64,000 nt of DNA from Mannheimia granulomatis (GTDB lineage: Bacteria; Pseudomonadota; Gammaproteobacteria; Enterobacterales; Pasteurellaceae), in contig NZ_CP015030.1 of the NCBI RefSeq assembly GCF_011455695.1, forward strand, positions 1,736,001-1,800,000, written 5' to 3'. Shown here in pieces: positions 10,900 through 20,924 of this stretch. The position numbers and the translations under genes are program-made. The notes beneath the pieces were generated by a model, which worked only from the letters and a program-made list of their open reading frames with translations, was not told the origin of the DNA and searched no databases. How positions within the stretch are numbered: position 1 is the first letter of the stretch; the number at the start of each line of letters is the position of its first letter.

Positions 10900-11546
10900 A
10901 CCTTAAATTGATCTAATGAAATAATCCGCACTTTGCCACTTTCTGCACTTTGATGGCTGGTGAAAATCACCAATCCGCCCTGCTCACAATGTTTTTCAAT
11001 ATGAGCAATCAAATCCGCCACGCCTTTTTTATCAATAGCGGTAAACGGCTCATCTAAAATCCAAAGTTTCGCCTGTGTAAGCCATAATTTAGCCAATGCA
11101 ACCCGCCGTTGTTGCCCTGCAGACAAATGTGAACAAGGCAGATCTTCACGCTCGATAAGAGATACTTTTTCTAAGGCTGTCCAAATTGCCTCATCATCTT
11201 GCGGTAGTTGTTGTATTTTTTGGAAAAAACGTAAGTTTTCCCAAGGCGTTAATTCTGGTTTTACCCCCGAATGATGACCTAAATAAAACAGCTCGGCATA
11301 GTATTGTTCACGCTGTTTGCCAATAGCAACATCATTCCAAAACACCTCACCTGCGGCAGGTAACGAAAGTCCGGCTAAAATGCGTAACAAGCTGGTTTTT
11401 CCAATGCCGTTATGCCCTTCAATCTGTACCCAATCACCACTATTAACAGTTAAATTACAGCCTTCAAATAAAAGGGTTTCACCACGTTCACAAGCGATAT
11501 TTTCCAACTTAAGTTGATATTGATATGTAGTAGTCTGACTCATCAT
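10896..11546 (-). CDS. ccmA: Heme exporter ATP-binding subunit CcmA
   Basis: ABC ATPase of the CcmAB complex (216 aa). Walker A is GHNGIGKTSLL, the signature is LSAGQQRRVALA and Walker B is LWILDEPFTA. It is the first gene of the ccm operon. Two adjacent ATG codons (11546 and 11543) could both initiate, and neither has a strong ribosome binding site. Confidence 0.95.
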   Translation of the reverse strand: MMSQTTTYQYQLKLENIACERGETLLFEGCNLTVNSGDWVQIEGHNGIGKTSLLRILAGLSLPAAGEVFWNDVAIGKQREQYYAELFYLGHHSGVKPELTPWENLRFFQKIQQLPQDDEAIWTALEKVSLIEREDLPCSHLSAGQQRRVALAKLWLTQAKLWILDEPFTAIDKKGVADLIAHIEKHCEQGGLVIFTSHQSAESGKVRIISLDQFKV

Positions 11547-11636
11547 AAAGTGGAAGTGTGCGATATAAAAATTTAACCGCAGTGTAACATAAGAGAAAAA
11601 ATTAACGTAGTTGGCAAACTACTACTTTAGAGGTAA

Positions 11637-11693
11637 CAAGCGGGCAATTTTGAAAAAACTTTTGCAAATTTTGATAAGAATCAAACCGCTTGT
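11637..11693 (-). terminator. Inverted uptake-signal pair after hda
   Basis: ACAAGCGGG (11637-11645) and CCGCTTGT (11686-11693) are oppositely oriented USS-like cores on either side of an AT-rich stretch containing TTTGCAAA-like sequence. It directly follows the hda stop and precedes the ccmA start region. A terminator role is inferred and weak. Confidence 0.35.
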
Positions 11694-12404
11694 TTATAGT
11701 GAAAGGACTTCTTTGACAAAAGGAATAGTTAATTTTCGCTGAGCTTGTAAAGAAGCGTGATCTAACTTCTCCAATACTTTTGAAAGCTCCTGTAAATCAG
11801 TACCTAATTTTTTCAGCAGAAAATGGGTGATTTCATCGGATAATTCAACTCCCTTTTGATGTGCATTAGACTGCAAAATATGGCATTTTTGCTCATCAGT
11901 TAAATCAGGTAATGGATAAACCTCCCCCCAAGTTAAACGCGAGCGTAAATCGGGTAATTTAATGTTTAATTGATGCGGCGGGCAATCAGCACTAATTAAC
12001 AACAATGTTTTCCCTCCTTCATTAAACAGCCCCTGCTGCTCACGAATTTGATTAAATAAATTAAAAATGGCCAGCTCCCACTCTTCATCACCTGCAATTG
12101 CTTGAATATCATCCAGACAAATCACATTTAAGAGTTCTGCATTATCTAATACTAATGGCGAGAAATAATGTGCTTTTTTTAAAGGAATATAACTGGAGGT
12201 TTGTTGATTTAGCAGAAAGTGGTTGCTTACCGCTTTTAACAAATGACTTTTCCCACAACTTCTACCACCCCAAATATAGAAAAACGGTTGTTGAACATCC
12301 GTAAAATTCCTTTTGAGTGATTCAAGCAGCACTTCACTATTTTCTGCGTAAAAATTATCAAAAGAATCTTCATCAATTTGATGAATCGGTAGAGGTAGTT
12401 GCAA
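11694..12404 (-). CDS. hda: DnaA-related regulatory protein Hda
   Basis: Hda is an AAA+ protein that, with the sliding clamp, stimulates hydrolysis of DnaA-bound ATP after replication starts (RIDA). 236 aa. The N-terminal QLPLPI is the clamp-binding motif. The P-loop is the family's GGRSCGKSHLL and Walker B is VICLDDIQ. Initiation is at TTG 12404, with AAGGAAGA placed just upstream. No in-frame ATG would preserve the clamp motif. Hda is known to use an atypical start in E. coli too, so a weak start may be a conserved way to keep its level low. Confidence 0.93.
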   Translation of the reverse strand: MQLPLPIHQIDEDSFDNFYAENSEVLLESLKRNFTDVQQPFFYIWGGRSCGKSHLLKAVSNHFLLNQQTSSYIPLKKAHYFSPLVLDNAELLNVICLDDIQAIAGDEEWELAIFNLFNQIREQQGLFNEGGKTLLLISADCPPHQLNIKLPDLRSRLTWGEVYPLPDLTDEQKCHILQSNAHQKGVELSDEITHFLLKKLGTDLQELSKVLEKLDHASLQAQRKLTIPFVKEVLSL

Positions 12405-12668
12405 AAATCTTCCTTAAATCTAATATATAAAAAAGCCGTTTTAGAATAACGGAAAAGCCCTATTTTTTAAAGCAGAAAATCACACTTTCCGTAATCATGC
12501 CGCTTTTTGACCTTGCGGATTTGGATAACGTTCAACCATTTTTTGTTAAAAAAAGATTGCAGTTCCTCTCAAAAATTGTATATTCAAAAACACTGTCTTA
12601 TATACACTTAAATAAGTCACAGTCAATTGTAATAAAAAATAATTAAAATCCCTCATTAAGGAGTGAAG

Positions 12669-14267
12669 ATGAAACACATCACCAAACTATCGCTAATGAC
12701 ATTAGCATTGGCTTCAACAACCGCACTAGCAGCACCAAAAACCTTTGTTTACTGTATGGAGGCTTCTCCTGCGTTTTTTAACCCTCAATTTGCTACAGAC
12801 GGTGCAAGCCTTGATGCTTCAGGTCAAGCAATTTTCAATCGTTTAACTGATTTTGAACCGGGTTCAACCAACGTGATCCCAGGCCTTGCGGAAAAATGGG
12901 AAGTGTCTGAAGACGGCAAAACGTACACCTTTCATTTACGTAAGGGAGTGAAATTCCACTCAAATAAAGAGTTTAAACCAACTCGCGATTTCAATGCTGA
13001 TGATGTTTTATTCTCATTTAACCGTCAGTTAGATCCAAATCACCCTTACCACAAAGTATCGGGCGGTAACTATGAATACTTTATCGGGATGGATATGCAA
13101 AATATCATTGATAAAGTGGAGAAAGTGGACGACTACACAGTTAAAATCAGCTTAAAAGTGCCAAATGCTCCATTCTTAGCTAACCTTGCGATGGACTTTG
13201 CATCTATTTTATCTGCGGAATATGCTGATAAAATGCTAGCGGCCAAAACACCAGAGAAAGTGGATAACGCACCAATCGGCACCGGCCCATTTGAATTTGT
13301 CAGCTATCAAAAAGACTCTGCAGTGCGTTATAAAGCCTTCGAACAGTATTGGCAAGGTAAAGCAGCCATTGATCGTTTAGTCTTCTCAATTACTCCTGAT
13401 GCTTCAGTGCGTATGGCTAAGTTACAGAAAAACGAATGCCAAGCAGCGCCTTATCCAAACCCTGCTGACTTAGAAACCTTGAAGAAAGATGAAAACATTA
13501 ATTTAATGTCCCAGCCGGGCTTAAACGTGGGTTATTTAAGCTTTAACGTACAAAAAGCACCGCTTGATAACGTAAAAGTTCGCCAAGCATTAAGCCATGC
13601 AATTAATAAAGATGCGATTTTAGAATCGGTCTATCAAGGAGCTGGTCAAAAAGCGAAGAACCCGATTCCACCAACAATGTGGAGCTATAATGATGATATT
13701 CAGGATTACGACTATAACCCTGAAAAAGCAAAAGCACTATTAGCAGAAGCTGGTTTTGCTAACGGTTTTGAAACAGATATTTGGGCTATGCCGGTATCTC
13801 GACCGTATAACCCGAATGCTCGCCGTATGGCTGAATTAATCCAAGAAGACTGGAAAAAAGTCGGTGTTAACGCTAAAATCGTCAGCTACGAATGGGGTGA
13901 ATACCTAAAACGTATGCGTAATGGCGAACACCAAACCGGTATGATTGGATGGAATGGCGACAACGGAGACCCAGACAACTTCTTAAATACTTTACTAAGT
14001 TGTTCTGCGGTTGAGCAAGGTTCAAACTATGCAAAATTCTGCCATCCTGAATTCAACAAATTAATTACTGATGCAATTCAAGTGACAGATAAAGCACAAC
14101 GTGCTGAGCTTTACAAAAAAGCACAAGTCATCTTTAAAGAGCAAGCACCTTGGGTAACAATTGCTCACTCAACCACTTACTTCCCTGTTCGTAAAGAAGT
14201 AAGCGGTTATAAATTAAGCCCATTTAGCTTACATAATTTCTATGGTGTAGATTTAGTAACTAAATAA
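12669..14267 (+). CDS. dppA: Dipeptide/heme ABC transporter substrate-binding protein DppA
   Basis: Periplasmic solute-binding protein (532 aa) of the SBP family 5 group. A Sec signal peptide ends ASTTALA-AP, with no lipobox Cys. The mature N-terminus KTFVYCMEASPAFFNPQF and the later VIPGLAEKWEVSEDGKTYTF match DppA. Relatives bind dipeptides and also heme or 5-aminolevulinate, so heme uptake is possible. ATG 12669 is chosen over GTG 12663 because AAGGAG lies 5 bp before it. It heads dppABCDF and is separated from dppB by a hairpin. Confidence 0.94.
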   Translation: MKHITKLSLMTLALASTTALAAPKTFVYCMEASPAFFNPQFATDGASLDASGQAIFNRLTDFEPGSTNVIPGLAEKWEVSEDGKTYTFHLRKGVKFHSNKEFKPTRDFNADDVLFSFNRQLDPNHPYHKVSGGNYEYFIGMDMQNIIDKVEKVDDYTVKISLKVPNAPFLANLAMDFASILSAEYADKMLAAKTPEKVDNAPIGTGPFEFVSYQKDSAVRYKAFEQYWQGKAAIDRLVFSITPDASVRMAKLQKNECQAAPYPNPADLETLKKDENINLMSQPGLNVGYLSFNVQKAPLDNVKVRQALSHAINKDAILESVYQGAGQKAKNPIPPTMWSYNDDIQDYDYNPEKAKALLAEAGFANGFETDIWAMPVSRPYNPNARRMAELIQEDWKKVGVNAKIVSYEWGEYLKRMRNGEHQTGMIGWNGDNGDPDNFLNTLLSCSAVEQGSNYAKFCHPEFNKLITDAIQVTDKAQRAELYKKAQVIFKEQAPWVTIAHSTTYFPVRKEVSGYKLSPFSLHNFYGVDLVTK

Positions 14268-14278
14268 TTTTTAGGTAG

Positions 14279-14308
14279 GTCGGGCAGCTTTGCCCGACAT
14301 TTCTTTTT
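14279..14308 (+). terminator. Attenuator-like hairpin between dppA and dppB
   Basis: GTCGGGCA (14279-14286) pairs with TGCCCGAC (14291-14298) over a GCTT loop, followed by ATTTCTTTTTC. Partial termination here would make more binding protein than membrane components, a common arrangement in ABC importers. Confidence 0.7.
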
Positions 14309-14364
14309 CTACCTAACGACAAGCGGTTACTTTTCCGCAAAAATTTGCAAACTAAAAATTATCT

Positions 14365-15369
14365 ATGTTTCAATTTATTCTTAAACGTTTATTCATGGTT
14401 ATCCCAACCTTTATTGCGATAACCTTAATTACTTTTGCCCTTGTGCATTTAATCCCCGGAGACCCAATTGAGATCCGTATGGGAGAACGCGGGGTCGATC
14501 CTGTCGTTCACGCACAAATGATGGCCCAACTTGGGCTAGACCAGCCATTGCCTCAGCAATATTTTAACTACATTAAAAGCGTATTGCAGGGCGATTTGGG
14601 TACTTCATTCCGTAACAACGAGCCAGTACTCAAAGAATTTTTTACCCTGTTCCCAGCTACGGTGGAACTGGCATTTTTTGCCTTACTTTGGTCGTTGATT
14701 TTCGGTATCTTTCTCGGTGTAATTGCTGCAGTTAAAAAAGAGTCTTGGATTTCACACACTGTAACTACGCTCTCGCTGACGGGCTATTCAATGCCAATTT
14801 TCTGGTGGGGCCTAATTCTGATCATCTATATATCCACCCCTCTGGGGCTACCTGCATCCGGGCGTTTGCCGTCTGAATACTGGATTGAAGCTGAAACAGG
14901 TTTTATGCTGATTGACACTTGGAACTCTGACGAACCCGGTGCATTTTTAGCGGCAATTAAATCCCTCATTTTACCTGCTATTGTACTAGGTACAATTCCG
15001 CTAGCGGTTATCACCCGTATGACTCGTTCTTCCATGCTGGAAGTTCTGGGCGAAGATTATATCCGCACAGCTAAAGCAAAAGGCTTGAATACCACTCGTA
15101 TTGTAGTTGTACACGCACTGCGAAATGCCTTAATTCCGGTGGTAACGGTAGTCGGCTTGATTGTCGGACAGCTTTTATCCGGTGCAGTTTTAACCGAGAA
15201 TATTTTCTCTTGGCCGGGCATCGGCAAATGGATCATCGATGCGATTAACGCTCGTGACTACCCTGTGCTACAAGGCTCTGTCCTTATTATTGCCACCATT
15301 ATTATTTTAGTGAACTTAGCGGTAGATTTACTCTACGGCATTGTAAACCCAAGAATCCGTCATTCATAA
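14365..15369 (+). CDS. dppB: Dipeptide ABC transporter permease DppB
   Basis: Inner membrane permease (334 aa) of the oligopeptide/dipeptide BPD family. It starts MFQFILKRLFMVIPTF, a typical first span. The EAA loop that contacts the ATPase (LGEDYIRTAKAKGL) and the C-terminal GYPVL-like ARDYPVLQGSVL segment are both present. An uptake signal (ACAAGCGGT) lies just before the start, and no strong Shine-Dalgarno is visible. Confidence 0.95.
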   Translation: MFQFILKRLFMVIPTFIAITLITFALVHLIPGDPIEIRMGERGVDPVVHAQMMAQLGLDQPLPQQYFNYIKSVLQGDLGTSFRNNEPVLKEFFTLFPATVELAFFALLWSLIFGIFLGVIAAVKKESWISHTVTTLSLTGYSMPIFWWGLILIIYISTPLGLPASGRLPSEYWIEAETGFMLIDTWNSDEPGAFLAAIKSLILPAIVLGTIPLAVITRMTRSSMLEVLGEDYIRTAKAKGLNTTRIVVVHALRNALIPVVTVVGLIVGQLLSGAVLTENIFSWPGIGKWIIDAINARDYPVLQGSVLIIATIIILVNLAVDLLYGIVNPRIRHS

Positions 15370-15375
15370 CACACT

Positions 15376-15433
15376 ACAAGCGGTTAAATTTAAGCTTAAA
15401 TTTGCAAAATTTTTCAAAAAACCAACCGCTTGT
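15376..15433 (+). repeat. Inverted uptake-signal pair between dppB and dppC
   Basis: ACAAGCGGTT (15376-15385) and AACCGCTTGT (15424-15433) are a perfect inverted pair of USS cores around AT-rich spacers containing TTTGCAAAATTTTT. It lies inside the operon, so any hairpin here does not fully block expression of dppCDF. Confidence 0.8.
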
Positions 15434-15471
15434 TCTATGATTTTGAGGATTTTTTTATTTTGGAGTGATAA

Positions 15472-16362
15472 ATGTCTTCAATCACATTATCCGCACCTAA
15501 ACCAAAAACGCCATTACAGGAGTTTTGGTACTACTTCTGTCGAAATAGAGGTGCATTAATCGGACTCGCTTTTATTGCGATTGTCTTTTTTGCTTGTGTA
15601 TTCGCCCAATGGGTAGCCCCTTTCGACCCTATTGAGCAAAACCGTAATGCCTTATTGCTTCCTCCCGCTTGGGTAGAAGGTGGCAATGCGGCTCACCTGT
15701 TAGGTACAGATGATATCGGGCGTGATATTCTTTCCCGTATTATTTATGGCGCCAGATTATCTGTCTTTATCGGCTTAATTATTGTCGTTATGTCTTGTGT
15801 ATTAGGTGTGATTTTAGGTCTTCTTGCAGGCTACTATGGCGGTATGCTGGATATTATCATTATGCGATTAGTTGATATTATGCTTGCTATCCCAAGCCTA
15901 CTATTAACTATCGGTGTAGTTACTATTCTAGGTCCATCACTGATGAATGCTGCTATTGCAATTGCGATAGTGTCAATTCCAAGCTATGTGCGTTTAACTC
16001 GTGCATCCGTATTAAGCGAAAAAAATCGCGATTATGTAACCGCTTCTCGTGTTGCGGGTGCCAGTGTGTTCCGCTTAATGTTTGTAGTTATTTTACCAAA
16101 CTGCTTAGCCCCGCTGATTGTGCAAATGACAATGGGGATCTCAAACGCTATTTTAGAACTGGCGGCACTTGGTTTCTTAGGTATTGGTGCTCAGCCACCA
16201 ACACCTGAGCTTGGTACCATGCTTGCTGAATCTCGTGGCTTTATGCAGTCAGCAAACTGGCTGGTAACTATTCCGGGGCTAGCAATTTTATCGTTAGTAT
16301 TAGCCTTTAACTTGATGGGTGATGGCTTGCGTGATGCGCTGGATCCAAAATTGAAACAGTAG
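15472..16362 (+). CDS. dppC: Dipeptide ABC transporter permease DppC
   Basis: Second permease subunit (296 aa). The N-terminal OppC-N segment ([17 protein letters not shown]) precedes six spans. It carries the conserved [20 protein letters not shown] motif of peptide permeases and an EAA loop ([14 protein letters not shown]). GGAG lies just ahead of the ATG. It is followed by dppD after 8 bp. Confidence 0.95.
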   Translation: MSSITLSAPKPKTPLQEFWYYFCRNRGALIGLAFIAIVFFACVFAQWVAPFDPIEQNRNALLLPPAWVEGGNAAHLLGTDDIGRDILSRIIYGARLSVFIGLIIVVMSCVLGVILGLLAGYYGGMLDIIIMRLVDIMLAIPSLLLTIGVVTILGPSLMNAAIAIAIVSIPSYVRLTRASVLSEKNRDYVTASRVAGASVFRLMFVVILPNCLAPLIVQMTMGISNAILELAALGFLGIGAQPPTPELGTMLAESRGFMQSANWLVTIPGLAILSLVLAFNLMGDGLRDALDPKLKQ

Positions 16363-16370
16363 GAGAGCAA

Positions 16371-17372
16371 ATGGCATTATTAGAAGTAAATGAACTCTCC
16401 GTTCACTTCGGAGATAAACATACCCCCTTTAAGGCTGTTGACCGCGTAAGCTATGAAGTAAATGAAGGTGAAGTATTAGGCATTGTGGGTGAATCAGGTT
16501 CTGGAAAATCAGTCAGCTCGCTTGCAATTATGGGGCTAATTAATTTCCCCGGTCGAGTTATGGCGAAGAACCTCAAATTTAACGGCAATGACTTATTGGC
16601 ATTAAATCCAAAAGAGAAGCAGCAAATTGTCGGTGCTGATGTATCAATGATTTTCCAAGATGCCATGACAAGCCTTAATCCAAGTTATACCGTCGGTTTC
16701 CAAATTATGGAAGCGTTGAAAGTGCATCAAGGTGGCTCGAAAACAAGCCGTAGGGCAAGAACAATTGAGCTATTAACCATGGTTGGTATCCCTGATCCGG
16801 AATCTCGTTTAGAGGTTTATCCGCACCAACTATCTGGCGGAATGAGCCAACGTGTGATGATAGCAATGGCTATTGCTTGTAACCCGAAACTGCTAATCGC
16901 TGATGAACCAACAACAGCATTAGATGTAACGATTCAAGCTCAGATCATCGATCTTCTGCTGGAATTACAACGCAAAGAAAATATGGCTCTTATTCTCATC
17001 ACTCACGATTTAGCCTTAGTGGCAGAATCAGCACACCGCATTATCGTGATGTATGCCGGACAAGTTGTAGAAGAAGGTAAAGCTGCGGAGATTTTCAATT
17101 CTCCACTTCACCCTTATACACAAGCATTATTGAAAGCCTTACCTGAATTTGCAGAAGGGAAATCCCGATTACAATCACTACCTGGTGTAGTCCCAGGTAA
17201 ATATGACCGCCCTCAAGGCTGTTTGCTTAATCCACGCTGCCCGTATGCCACGGATAAATGCCGAGAAATTGAACCGGAATTACGTAATCTTAATGGCCGT
17301 CAAGTGAAGTGCCACTCGCCATTAACATTAGCAGGCACACCACTTGCCTTTGAACAACATCTGAGAGGTTAA
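16371..17372 (+). CDS. dppD: Dipeptide ABC transporter ATPase DppD
   Basis: First ATPase subunit (333 aa). Walker [12 protein letters not shown], signature [12 protein letters not shown] and Walker [13 protein letters not shown] are intact. The C-terminal peptide-transporter extension carries four Cys ([15 protein letters not shown] and KCHSP) that in relatives bind an Fe-S cluster. It is separated from dppF by 1 bp. Confidence 0.95.
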   Translation: MALLEVNELSVHFGDKHTPFKAVDRVSYEVNEGEVLGIVGESGSGKSVSSLAIMGLINFPGRVMAKNLKFNGNDLLALNPKEKQQIVGADVSMIFQDAMTSLNPSYTVGFQIMEALKVHQGGSKTSRRARTIELLTMVGIPDPESRLEVYPHQLSGGMSQRVMIAMAIACNPKLLIADEPTTALDVTIQAQIIDLLLELQRKENMALILITHDLALVAESAHRIIVMYAGQVVEEGKAAEIFNSPLHPYTQALLKALPEFAEGKSRLQSLPGVVPGKYDRPQGCLLNPRCPYATDKCREIEPELRNLNGRQVKCHSPLTLAGTPLAFEQHLRG

Positions 17373-17373
17373 C

Positions 17374-18387
17374 ATGGGCGATTTGCAAAAAAATGATAAA
17401 AACGCACCGCTTCTCGATGCGATCAATTTGAAAAAATACTATCCTGTCAAAAAAGGGATGTTTGCCAAACCTAAAACCGTCAAAGCAGTGGATGGTGTGT
17501 CATTCACGCTTGAGCGTGGTAAAACATTAGCTATTGTAGGCGAATCCGGCTGTGGTAAATCAACGCTGGGGCGAATGCTCACAATGATTGAAAGCCCAAC
17601 TGAAGGGGAGTTGTTCTATAAAGGACAAAATTTCTTGGTAGATGATAAAGAGACTGCACAACTACGTCGTAAAAAAATTCAAATTGTGTTCCAAAATCCG
17701 TATAGCTCGCTAAATCCCCGTAAAAAGGTTGGGGCAATTTTAGAAGAGCCACTACTGATTAATACGGATTTATCTGCCAAAGAACGTAAAGCACGTGTGT
17801 TGGAAATGATGGCAAAAGTAGGTTTAAAGCCGGAATTTTATGACCGTTATCCACATATGTTCTCCGGTGGGCAACGCCAGCGTATTGCGATTGCTCGTGG
17901 CTTAATGCTACAACCTGATATTGTGGTTGCTGATGAGCCTGTTTCCGCGTTAGATGTGTCTGTACGAGCTCAAGTGCTAAATTTAATGATGGATCTCCAA
18001 GAGGAAATGGGGCTATCTTATGTCTTTATTTCCCATGATTTATCGGTGGTTGAACATATTGCCGATGAAGTGATGGTGATGTATTTAGGTCGTTGTGTCG
18101 AACAAGGAGAGACGAAAACGATTTTTAATAACCCACGCCATCCTTATACGCAAGCGCTGCTTTCAGCCACACCACGCTTAAATCCGGAACAACGCCGTGA
18201 ACGTATTAAGCTTACCGGTGAGCTACCAAGCCCGTTAAATCCACCAAAAGGCTGTGCCTTCAATGCTCGCTGCCGCTTTGCAACTGATTTATGTCGAGCA
18301 AGCCAGCCGGAATTGAAAACCTATAAAGACGGCTCTCGCATTGCTTGTTTTGTGGTGGAAGAAAACCACCATACTGGGCTAGTATAG
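17374..18387 (+). CDS. dppF: Dipeptide ABC transporter ATPase DppF
   Basis: Second ATPase subunit (337 aa). Walker A GESGCGKSTLG, signature FSGGQRQRIAIA and Walker B DIVVADEPVSALD are present. Like DppD it ends in an oligopeptide-transporter C-terminal domain with conserved Cys (GCAFNARCRFATDLCR). It is the last gene of the operon. Confidence 0.95.
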   Translation: MGDLQKNDKNAPLLDAINLKKYYPVKKGMFAKPKTVKAVDGVSFTLERGKTLAIVGESGCGKSTLGRMLTMIESPTEGELFYKGQNFLVDDKETAQLRRKKIQIVFQNPYSSLNPRKKVGAILEEPLLINTDLSAKERKARVLEMMAKVGLKPEFYDRYPHMFSGGQRQRIAIARGLMLQPDIVVADEPVSALDVSVRAQVLNLMMDLQEEMGLSYVFISHDLSVVEHIADEVMVMYLGRCVEQGETKTIFNNPRHPYTQALLSATPRLNPEQRRERIKLTGELPSPLNPPKGCAFNARCRFATDLCRASQPELKTYKDGSRIACFVVEENHHTGLV

Positions 18388-18404
18388 TTGTAAACACTTC
18401 AAAA

Positions 18405-18444
18405 AATAAAGCAGCTTCTAATTCATTAGAAGCTGCTTTTTTAT
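18405..18444. terminator. Bidirectional terminator between dppF and sohB
   Basis: AAGCAGCTTCTAAT (18409-18422) pairs perfectly with ATTAGAAGCTGCTT (18425-18438), with an A tract to the left and TTTTTTA to the right. Confidence 0.92.
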
Positions 18445-18450
18445 ACCACC

Positions 18451-19500
18451 TTACATCATAGTTGAGCGGCTTTTATTTAAAATCTTGGTTAATAAATTTT
18501 CCGCAGACTGTTCAAGTTGAGAGCCTAAACGCTGAGTCAGATTTTTCTTCTCTTTATATTTCAGCTCAATCACTTCTTTTTCATAAATTGCCTGTAAAAT
18601 CAGATCATCACTGGTCGAAATTTCATCGACCAAATTCAGCTCAATCGCCTGTTTGCCAAACCAATGCTCTCCGGTTGCTACTTTTTCAATCTCTAATTGC
18701 GGACGATTTTGAGCTACAAATTGCTTGAACAGTAAATGCGTTTCTTCTAATTCCTGTTGGAATTTTTGTTTCCCTTTTTCGGTATTTTCGCCCACTAAGG
18801 TCACGGTACGTTTATATTCTCCGGCAGTCATCACATCTACATCAATATCGTGTTTTTTCAGGAAACGATGAATATTCGGCACTTGAGCCACCACACCGAC
18901 AGAACCAATAACGGCAAAAGGAGCAGAAACAATTTTATTTGCCACACATGCCATCATATATCCCCCACTTGCCGCGACTTTATCCACCGCAGCAATTAAG
19001 GGAATATTACGATCTCGCAAACGTTGTAATTGTGAAGCCGCTAGTCCGTAACCATGCACAACGCCGCCCGGGCTTTCTAATTTCAGCAACACTTCATCTT
19101 TCTGTGGATTTGCAAGACTAATCACCGCATCAATCTCTTGACGTAAAGCATTCACCCCATGAGCCATCATATCACCGTTAAAATTCAGCACAAATAAACG
19201 AGGCTTAGCGTCTATACTTTCTCCCTCTTTTAATCGCTGTTTCTCGGCTTTTACTTTCTCTTTTTCCGCTTTCTTCGCTTCTTTTTCTTTATGCTTAAGC
19301 TCAGCTTCACTTAAGAAAAAATCAGAGAGGGATTTTTGTTGTTCTTTATATTTTTCAGTTAAATTAGTGATAGCAATCGTGCCGTTTTCAGTCTGTTTTT
19401 TAGACTCTAAAATCAGCATAATAACGACCGCAATAATGCCGAAGATTGTTAATAACTCTAATAAAAAAATCCCGTAATTAAGTAAAACTTCTTTCCACAT
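18451..19500 (-). CDS. sohB: Inner membrane S49-family protease SohB
   Basis: A signal-peptide-peptidase-like protease (349 aa). One or more N-terminal membrane spans (LLELLTIFGIIAVVIMLIL) precede a charged, lysine-rich linker and the ClpP-like S49 domain. The catalytic Ser lies in DKVAASGGYMMACVA and the Lys dyad partner in GEYKRTVTL. ATG 19500 is chosen because AGGAGA lies 4-5 bp upstream. A longer frame from 19518 would start within that region. It follows lpxB by 26 bp. Confidence 0.92.
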   Translation of the reverse strand: MWKEVLLNYGIFLLELLTIFGIIAVVIMLILESKKQTENGTIAITNLTEKYKEQQKSLSDFFLSEAELKHKEKEAKKAEKEKVKAEKQRLKEGESIDAKPRLFVLNFNGDMMAHGVNALRQEIDAVISLANPQKDEVLLKLESPGGVVHGYGLAASQLQRLRDRNIPLIAAVDKVAASGGYMMACVANKIVSAPFAVIGSVGVVAQVPNIHRFLKKHDIDVDVMTAGEYKRTVTLVGENTEKGKQKFQQELEETHLLFKQFVAQNRPQLEIEKVATGEHWFGKQAIELNLVDEISTSDDLILQAIYEKEVIELKYKEKKNLTQRLGSQLEQSAENLLTKILNKSRSTMM

Positions 19501-19526
19501 AACATCTCCTATTTGCAAAAAATTCG

Positions 19527-20705
19527 TTAAAAATGACCGCTTGTTTTATCATTTAACACATCGATTACAGCTTGTGCTGCCTGTTTATCGGCGTTACATT
19601 GAAGTTGTTGATGTAACTCACCAAATCGCTGTTTTAAAAAGGCTTTCTGCGTTCGACTTGCTTCATCATCCGCTAAAAAAGGACTTAAATGCAAAGCCAA
19701 ATTCTCCGGATTACATTCTTCTTGAATTAACTCCGGTACCAATAACTCTTTTGCCAATAAATTCGGTAAAGAGATATAATCGGTCTTGACTAATTTTTTT
19801 GCCAGCCAATAAGTGAGTGGCTTCATCTTATATCCCACAACCATTGGGGATTTGCACAACATCGCCTCTAATGCAGCAGTGCCTGAAGCTAACAAAGTAC
19901 ATTCAGCGGCAATCATTGCCTGACGAGCCTTACCTTGAAAAATATGTAACTCTAACTCCGGGGCCACTTGTGCTTTAATAGCTTTAAATTGCTCAATTCG
20001 CTTTTCATTGACCATCGGCACTAAAAATTGCAGATCCGAAAAACGCTGTTTTAAAATTTGAGCAGCCTTCAAGAAAGGCTCTGCCAGAAAACCAATTTCA
20101 CTACCACGGCTTCCGGCTAAAATTGCCATATAGCGCTTGGACTCATCAATATTTAATAATGAACAAGCTTCGGCACGGCTGGGGTTGAGCGGGATAGCAT
20201 CAGCCATAGTATGTCCGATAAAGCGGCAAGGGACATTAAATTTATCATAAAACGCTTTTTCAAACGGTAAGAACGCCAGTACCAAATGAGTTGCTCTGGC
20301 AATTTTAAACACTCGCTTTTGACGCCACGCCCATACCGATGGGCTTACATAATGAATGGTTTTAATACCGTTTGCTTTTAATTTTTCTTCCACTGTTAGA
20401 TTAAAATCCGGTGCATCAATGCCAATAAAGACATCAGGCTTTAATTTGATCATCTCATCAATCACTTGCTGGCGACGTTTTAGTAAACGGGGAAGATGTT
20501 TAACCACTTCAGCCAAACCCATAACGGAAAGCTCTTCCATATCAAATAGCGTTTCACAGCCGGCATTCAACATTTGCGGCCCAGCCACCCCAACAAATCG
20601 TGCATTTGGATAATGTAACTTCAAGGCATTAATTAAGCCGGCACCGAGAATATCTCCCGAAATTTCACCAGCAACCAAACCAATAATGGGTGATCTTTCT
20701 TTCAT
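19527..20705 (-). CDS. lpxB: Lipid-A-disaccharide synthase
   Basis: Glycosyltransferase (392 aa) that condenses UDP-2,3-diacylglucosamine and lipid X to the lipid A disaccharide at the inner membrane. The N-terminal [17 protein letters not shown], the [12 protein letters not shown] motif and the SGTAALE/MVVGYKM segment of the donor-binding half are all typical. It is found without lpxA or fabZ next to it in this window. An uptake signal lies upstream (20821-20830). Confidence 0.95.
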   Translation of the reverse strand: MKERSPIIGLVAGEISGDILGAGLINALKLHYPNARFVGVAGPQMLNAGCETLFDMEELSVMGLAEVVKHLPRLLKRRQQVIDEMIKLKPDVFIGIDAPDFNLTVEEKLKANGIKTIHYVSPSVWAWRQKRVFKIARATHLVLAFLPFEKAFYDKFNVPCRFIGHTMADAIPLNPSRAEACSLLNIDESKRYMAILAGSRGSEIGFLAEPFLKAAQILKQRFSDLQFLVPMVNEKRIEQFKAIKAQVAPELELHIFQGKARQAMIAAECTLLASGTAALEAMLCKSPMVVGYKMKPLTYWLAKKLVKTDYISLPNLLAKELLVPELIQEECNPENLALHLSPFLADDEASRTQKAFLKQRFGELHQQLQCNADKQAAQAVIDVLNDKTSGHF

Positions 20706-20847
20706 CTTTCTCTCTTCTAAAATAACGATTTAAATCCCAATATTATAACTAATTCTATTATATTGCTTCTATTTTCTGCCTTGGCTCAATTTTGGGATTT
20801 GCAAAAATTTCCTCAAAATAGACCGCTTGTTATTTCAATATTTTCGG

Positions 20848-20912
20848 ATAAAAAAATCTGCACCTTCATACGCTAGAATTCAGCCTAACTTTTGGGGTGC
20901 AGTTTATTTTTT
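20848..20912 (-). terminator. Terminator of spoT
   Basis: Read on the minus strand, CTGCACC (20902-20896) pairs with GGTGCAG (20864-20858), followed by ATTTTTTTA. The loop is long (about 31 nt), so efficiency is uncertain. Confidence 0.6.
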
Positions 20913-20924
20913 AAGTATCTATTT

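Noticed and set aside
12490-12545. Minus-strand 14-codon frame encoding MVERYPNPQGQKAA upstream of hda
   Set aside because: It reads like the end of a protein, but there is no coding sequence before it in frame and no ribosome binding site. It could be a gene remnant or chance, and I could not support either.
12560-12640. CRP site before dppA around AAGTCACAGT
   Set aside because: Only the TCACA half is present; the other half matches the consensus at about two of five positions.
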